This document shows positions 59,097 to 64,000 of a stretch of DNA of 64,000 nucleotides, in pieces. The stretch covers positions 30,589,258 to 30,653,257 of the forward strand of contig CM052354.1 in the NCBI GenBank assembly GCA_028551475.1, in the 5' to 3' direction. The position numbers and the translations under genes were made by a program. The DNA comes from Casuarina equisetifolia (Eukaryota > Streptophyta > Magnoliopsida > Fagales > Casuarinaceae). The notes beneath the pieces are model-generated. The model was not told where the DNA came from. It was given only the letters and a program-made list of their open reading frames with translations, and searched no databases. Every line of letters starts with the position of its first letter. Within the stretch, counting starts at the first letter, position 1.

Positions 59097-62000
59097 TCAG
59101 TTTGTCTTTTTTCCACTAAGAAGACGAGATATCTGGAGGCCCCTGCTGAACGCCTCATTGAACAAGATCCTTGTTTGCATAGACTGAAATCCTGGCAACC
59201 ATGAAAGTAATGCCACGGGAGCCATAACAATCACCCCAAACAGCATATCATACAGCCGAGCCAAGGCAACCACGGTGTCCCACACCACAGTGGTCTGCAG
59301 AAAAGGTCTAAGCACCTGTGCTATCAAAATCATACCCCAGCCTGTTGGGATGAAGGCCAGGAAGCTTGAAACAAAATCAAGAAATTCAAAGCTAGTGAAC
59401 TGAAGCAACATAATCAGCACAAGCAATACAAGCATGATAACCACGAGCTGAACAAGTCGGTAGTAGATGTGTTTTTTTGCACCATATTTGTCCCGAGCAT
59501 ATGCTATGGCGATAGAAATCCCAACAGCCACAATCATGTAAATCCAAGATAGTAAGTAAACAGCTATACTTGTCCTTGAACCAGTAATTTGCAGATGATA
59601 CACAATGCCATACTGGAAGAAGAAGAAACGAAGATCTAAAATAATCTCCAACAGTTTGCCCCAGAGACCGGTTGTTCTCAGATGGTCTTGTTCTTCATAC
59701 CACCATGTTTCCCAGCTCTCATCTGCTTTTGTAAATGCCCCACTGCGCCATATCCAATTCATAAAATCATCAAAATCATAAACAGTGTTCAACCAATCAA
59801 ATCCAGATGGGTTAAACACAAAGGGTGCCATTATCCATGATACTACAAGAAACCAGCTTGATATTGTCAAGGTTATATAGACAAATGTATCCTTAGTCAT
59901 GCTGCTATGAGAAGCATACACAATTAAAATAATCCCAAGCTCAATTGCCTTCACAAAATGGCTCCTAGCGTAGAGTCGATAATTCTCAGCAAATCTCTTG
60001 TGCTCCACTACGAACCCACGGCCAGTGGCTCGATACTTTGCACCTCCATGCAGAATAGTCCGGCCAAAGTAGTGGGCACGAGTTCCCATTGAGAACGTGT
60101 AAAAAAAGGAGGCTAGCTGAAGCTGCATTGTCAAAAAATCTCTAACCGCAGGAAGGAACCCATGCTCGAGAGTGTTCTCAACAACCATTGGAAGGGCAGT
60201 GAAGAAACCAAGTTGGATGATAAGCTGCTGATTAATTATTGTACCAAGGGCTTTATTGTTGTTAGCAGTCCCAACCTTAGCACTTTCAACACCACTGAGC
60301 GCAAGATAGAGGCGGCCCCACAAAAATGTATAAACAGTCAGCACCACCACCATCGTATTGAAGTAGTGCCCAACCGTTGTGTAGAAAACTGAAAGCATTC
60401 GGAAGAAATCCAATCTATGACCCAACCGATAAATATCTCTGCTCAAAACCTGCTCACCATTGCCACTAGCAATCTTAGCCTCAAACATTGAGATCTGATT
60501 TAATCCAACATCCCTTCCCTTACCAACCTGAATATACTCATGGTGTGTCACATTGCCACCTCGCAGAGTACAATTGAAGCCAGCAAATATATCCTCACTG
60601 ATATTTATCACTCTAGAAGCCTTGCTGATTCCACCTCGACTCAAGAACCAGAACCTGTCAAATACATCCGGGTGACCATAATGCATTCTCACCTTCAAAG
60701 GGTTTGCCAGAACACGCTGGCCCAACGTCACAAAACTTGTCTCCTGAGCAGACATAAACCAAGCAAGTGAAGACACTGAACCAGTGAAAATGCTCTCTCG
60801 AACCCCCAAGATGGTTGGCTTCCTGATGCCATAAAAGTTATTGAATTCCTCCAACAAATTCCGCATCTTGAGTGCCTCTTCAAAAGAGTTATCTTGGTTC
60901 ATGTCAATTGTCTGAATCGCATCACCTCGAGTGAAGATTATGGCATGGTTTTGATTTTCTGGTTTGCCTTCCCCAAGTTTCAACGGCCCAGGCAACCTTA
61001 TCCGATAAATCTCCACCTCCCTATGCAGCTGCTGATCATATTTCACAAGAACTGAGAAATACTGAACCTCTCCACTGTCAGGGGGGTAGTTCTGATCAAC
61101 ATAGGCCACTCGAAGAGCCTCATTCTTTTTCATCAGATACAATATCTCTTCAGCACGGGTGTCTCCCTTTGCCTTATGTTGCCCATACAACTGGCACGCA
61201 ACTACATATGTGAATTTCATCAGAGCGCTACCGTCCTCATGTCCTTTAAACAAAAGGTTAACATTGCTAGCTGCTCTACTGAGATTCCGTAAAGGTAATG
61301 GCTCAACCATGTGTAGACCATCCAAACCATCTAGCGATCCCTCCCTCATGTCCATCTCAGATGCTGTATCAAGAAAGGCAAGCATCTTAAGAGCTCTATA
61401 ATAATACATCATTCCTCGCACAGTGCGTGATAAGGTCTGGCCTCTGTATGATGCCCAAAGGCGAATGTCCCTTGATTTTGTTGTCCAAAGATCATTGTCA
61501 TTCTGCAAACCTTCTCTCCGCATCCGCTCCAAAAAATTTTCCCATTCATCTTCATAGATCTTCTGCAGATAAAACAGGGTGGAAACGCCATCATCATTTT
61601 CACTTCGAAGATTCATTAGGCTATAGATAACATCTTCATCATAGTAAGGTGTGAGAACACTAAAAGCCATCATCTTCTCAACAGCTGGAGCACGGGGCAT
61701 GTTCATAAAGAGTGAATTGCTAAAGAAAGCAATTCGCCTTCTTGCCTCAAGATTGCTCGGTACGTTGTGCATAGAATCTCTAGAAGTAAGAATGGTATAC
61801 AAACGACGTACTTGCCTATCAAAGACAGCATCATCTGCATCAAGGAACTCAATTGCATTCTCAAAGAGCAAGCCTGCGTCACTGTCGGGACCACGAGGTG
61901 CAAGACCTTCTGTTCTCAACTGTGAAATGGACTTCTTCGTCTTTGGAAATTCTCTGACGGAAAGTTCATACAAGGCCTGCAATATATTCACTGCCTCGCT

Positions 62001-64000
62001 CATATTTTTCTTTGGTTGTTTCAGAAGCTTAACGAGCAATATTAACTTAGCATGAAGCTGTTGTAGCACAGGCATCTTGTACTCCTGCGTGAGGTCCCCA
62101 TTCTGAATCCTCTTATCTATCTCCTGGAACAATTTTTCAATGATTTTGCATTCATCTGTGCCATCTTTAATGATTGTGAAAAGCAAATACTTAATGCTAT
62201 CATAAGCTTCAATGACAGCACACCGCCGATATTCATTGTTGCATATCTTTAACCAAAGTGACCGGTCATTCTCGTCTGTCAACTCTGTTGCCTGACTCAG
62301 AGCAAGCAGCAGCTCATTGCAGAGGAGGACACATGGCCATCGAATGACCCTAATGTTCCAGCAATTAGGTGGCAGTTCCAAAAGCTCTTGTTCTTCATCA
62401 CTGATTAAATCTTCTTCCCTGAACGTTACCGTGATCTCATTCCAAATCAAGGCAAACCTTGTAGCTTCCACCTGGTTTGATTCAATCTTTTTGAAGGATT
62501 GTCCAAGTCCATACCTCAGCTTCAGCCGGTGGATAGCATCACGGAGCTTCTTCACTAGTGTCATATTGGGAGGTAGTAGCTGGTCCTCCGGCATTAGATT
62601 GAACTGCATTGCACTTGCAAAGAATTGGAACCTCAGCCTTAGCTGTGAAATACTTCTAATCTCGCCCAAATGCGAAAATAGCCCAATTGTTGCCCCCACG
62701 AAGGAGGAGAAAATGGAATACCAAATTTGCAAATCCATGAAATAAATCAGCACCACTGGAACCCACAAAAGCACAATAGCTACTCTGTTGGTGCTATTGA
62801 AAAACTCATGCCATTTATATTGGAAACCCTTAAGATCCAAAAGGATCTTTGTGGGAGTGACCAGAGGCTTGATCTGAAAGAAATAACTAAACGAAAATTT
62901 CGAAGCTAATACAAAGATCCAGAACATCGTATACTTGATATTATTCACTAGCCCCTCCCTCAACCCGCGACCAACGAATATTCGGGTGTGAAACCACCAT
63001 GTAATCAAGTACAACACAGGCCAATCCAAATCCTCAAGGACATTTCTAACCCACGGAACAATAAACAAAACCAATGCTAACAATTCCGGCAACAGAAAAG
63101 CAAGAACAGCCTCCAGAAAACTTACAATCCTCCGATTCGCCTCACCGGACCATCCTCGATCAACATTCCTCTGGCTCCATATACTGGCATAGAACACCGC
63201 AAATAGAATTGTCCATGTTAGTGCTGCCGCGAACTTCAGCACCATCCTCACACCAAGCCAAATTGTTTCCCTCGAAACCAAACTGTACTGAGTCCCAGCA
63301 TCTAGAACCGATTGCCAAATCCTCAAGCCACCCCACGTGATGAACACCGACAGCAACTCAACCTGAACGTCCCGCTCCTTCAGGGCCTCCCAGGGGTAGT
63401 CTTTTTCCTGCCAGACAAGGATAATCATGGCCTGCAGGAAAAGAATAAGCAGCACCCAGACCTTGTCAAAGCTCCGAAACACGTTCCAGAACGACCTCTG
63501 TTCTACGAACCCCGTCTTCCCCAGGCGGTCCTTCGACGTGGTGGCGAGGAAGTTGCACGAGTGGAAAGGCCATCTCAGTCCACGAAAGCACCTCCTGCTC
63601 CAAAAGTACTCGTTAATGTCGTCGTAGTTCCTCCACGCCGAGTGAGGAGCCTTGCCGTTTCGGCTCCTCTCAACCTCGCCCTTTATTGTCGTATAAATCG
63701 GAATCACCACACGCTGCAAGTACCCGCACTCGCCGAATGTCGACGGCAAGTACGGCGCGGCAGTCTCGGGGTCGGTTTTCCCATCGAGAACGTAGTTGAG
63801 CTCCTTCGCCATGTGGTGAAATATGTAGCATATACACTCGGGAGCAAACCGGAGGTTCGCGGACTCGCCCCAGATGAGAAGATAGAGCGCGACGTAGAGT
63901 AGTTCTCGGCGATGATCGCTCGGCTCGGACGAACCAGTCCGCGGTGCGAAACGGAATCTCGACAGAGTTACTTGGGACTTTTCGCAGAGAAAGGAGCACC
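59097..64000 (-). CDS. CALS11: Callose synthase 11 (GSL1-like), 5' end beyond the window
   Basis: GT48 1,3-beta-glucan synthase that makes callose at the plasma membrane and cell plate from UDP-glucose. About 1634 codons are visible as one exon; family members have about 1770 residues, so some 140 N-terminal residues lie past the right edge. Upstream of the first in-window Met (63812) the frame stays open and homologous (RRELLYVALYLLIWGESANL), so that Met is internal. An FKS1/DUF605-type N region precedes a first membrane block, the large cytosolic glucan-synthase domain with SRGGISKASRVINISEDIFAG-type sequence and the RATG motif in KYRATGRGFVVEH, then a second multi-pass block. The C-terminus FSRGLQISRLLSGKKTN, and NYPPDSGEVQYFSVLVKYDQQ in the middle, resemble GSL1 more than GSL5/PMR4. 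GSL1 and GSL5 are the nearly intronless callose synthases and act in pollen and wound or papillary callose. Confidence 0.95.
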   Translation of the reverse strand, partial: CSFLCEKSQVTLSRFRFAPRTGSSEPSDHRRELLYVALYLLIWGESANLRFAPECICYIFHHMAKELNYVLDGKTDPETAAPYLPSTFGECGYLQRVVIPIYTTIKGEVERSRNGKAPHSAWRNYDDINEYFWSRRCFRGLRWPFHSCNFLATTSKDRLGKTGFVEQRSFWNVFRSFDKVWVLLILFLQAMIILVWQEKDYPWEALKERDVQVELLSVFITWGGLRIWQSVLDAGTQYSLVSRETIWLGVRMVLKFAAALTWTILFAVFYASIWSQRNVDRGWSGEANRRIVSFLEAVLAFLLPELLALVLFIVPWVRNVLEDLDWPVLYLITWWFHTRIFVGRGLREGLVNNIKYTMFWIFVLASKFSFSYFFQIKPLVTPTKILLDLKGFQYKWHEFFNSTNRVAIVLLWVPVVLIYFMDLQIWYSIFSSFVGATIGLFSHLGEIRSISQLRLRFQFFASAMQFNLMPEDQLLPPNMTLVKKLRDAIHRLKLRYGLGQSFKKIESNQVEATRFALIWNEITVTFREEDLISDEEQELLELPPNCWNIRVIRWPCVLLCNELLLALSQATELTDENDRSLWLKICNNEYRRCAVIEAYDSIKYLLFTIIKDGTDECKIIEKLFQEIDKRIQNGDLTQEYKMPVLQQLHAKLILLVKLLKQPKKNMSEAVNILQALYELSVREFPKTKKSISQLRTEGLAPRGPDSDAGLLFENAIEFLDADDAVFDRQVRRLYTILTSRDSMHNVPSNLEARRRIAFFSNSLFMNMPRAPAVEKMMAFSVLTPYYDEDVIYSLMNLRSENDDGVSTLFYLQKIYEDEWENFLERMRREGLQNDNDLWTTKSRDIRLWASYRGQTLSRTVRGMMYYYRALKMLAFLDTASEMDMREGSLDGLDGLHMVEPLPLRNLSRAASNVNLLFKGHEDGSALMKFTYVVACQLYGQHKAKGDTRAEEILYLMKKNEALRVAYVDQNYPPDSGEVQYFSVLVKYDQQLHREVEIYRIRLPGPLKLGEGKPENQNHAIIFTRGDAIQTIDMNQDNSFEEALKMRNLLEEFNNFYGIRKPTILGVRESIFTGSVSSLAWFMSAQETSFVTLGQRVLANPLKVRMHYGHPDVFDRFWFLSRGGISKASRVINISEDIFAGFNCTLRGGNVTHHEYIQVGKGRDVGLNQISMFEAKIASGNGEQVLSRDIYRLGHRLDFFRMLSVFYTTVGHYFNTMVVVLTVYTFLWGRLYLALSGVESAKVGTANNNKALGTIINQQLIIQLGFFTALPMVVENTLEHGFLPAVRDFLTMQLQLASFFYTFSMGTRAHYFGRTILHGGAKYRATGRGFVVEHKRFAENYRLYARSHFVKAIELGIILIVYASHSSMTKDTFVYITLTISSWFLVVSWIMAPFVFNPSGFDWLNTVYDFDDFMNWIWRSGAFTKADESWETWWYEEQDHLRTTGLWGKLLEIILDLRFFFFQYGIVYHLQITGSRTSIAVYLLSWIYMIVAVGISIAIAYARDKYGAKKHIYYRLVQLVVIMLVLLVLIMLLQFTSFEFLDFVSSFLAFIPTGWGMILIAQVLRPFLQTTVVWDTVVALARLYDMLFGVIVMAPVALLSWLPGFQSMQTRILFNEAFSRGLQISRLLSGKKTN

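Noticed and set aside
63312-63999. Long opposite-strand (63312-63902) and shifted (63670-63999) frames at the callose synthase end
   Set aside because: The GC-rich coding DNA of CALS11 produces them; the true frame continues homologous to the window edge.
1-64000. CRISPR arrays, operons, prophages, tRNA or rRNA genes
   Set aside because: This is plant nuclear DNA. I saw no regular repeat-spacer array and no tRNA or rRNA-like sequence.

Overview
This window is nuclear DNA of a flowering plant, most likely a core eudicot. Genes are split by AT-rich introns with GT-AG borders, intergenic DNA is AT-rich, there is a fragment of a plant LINE, and every recognisable protein is most similar to plant family members. 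I cannot name the species.

Region 1 (1-20.6 kb, minus strand) is a tandem pair of NSF genes (vesicle-fusing AAA+ ATPase). Copy 2 (10961-20584) is complete: 21 coding exons and 738 residues by my splice model. Copy 1 (387-7147) runs off the left edge, so its last three exons lie outside. A rearranged third remnant lies between them. Both copies appear to carry a minor-spliceosome (U12) AT-AC first intron. A stretch of about 1.4 kb is almost identical between the copies, while the N-domain exons and 5' flanks have diverged.

Region 2 (22.6-34.2 kb) holds a divergent gene pair. ABCF4/GCN4-like (minus) is a cytosolic ABC-F ATPase with an intronless coding region and a 5'-UTR intron. The plus-strand gene encodes mitochondrial ribosomal protein L21 in five exons. 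Their shared upstream DNA contains a 5'-truncated LINE and duplicated promoter blocks. Downstream of L21 are tandem copies of DNA resembling the ABCF4 5' region and a broken partial copy of L21.

Region 3 (34.2-44.4 kb) is about 10 kb with no convincing gene. It holds one open segment with usable splice borders at 39.4-39.9 kb and one GC-richer island at 41.3-41.6 kb.

Region 4 (44.4-52.2 kb) is a PHO2/UBC24-type E2 ubiquitin-conjugating enzyme gene (plus). Its spliced 5' leader carries a cluster of miR399 complementary sites, the hallmark of the phosphate-starvation PHO2 switch. Four are clear, one being a full-length match as I recall the miR399f sequence, and two are decayed. One coding intron is GC-AG.

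Region 5 (54.3-64 kb) holds a single-exon DUF2921 multi-pass membrane protein (plus) and, convergently, most of a callose synthase 11 (GSL1) gene (minus), cut at its 5' end by the window edge. From memory, NSF and GSL1 are also close neighbours on Arabidopsis chromosome 4, which suggests conserved microsynteny with inserted genes.

The genes do not form a pathway. The most informative biology is the miR399-PHO2 leader, the U12 intron in NSF, and the duplication and conversion history of the NSF pair.
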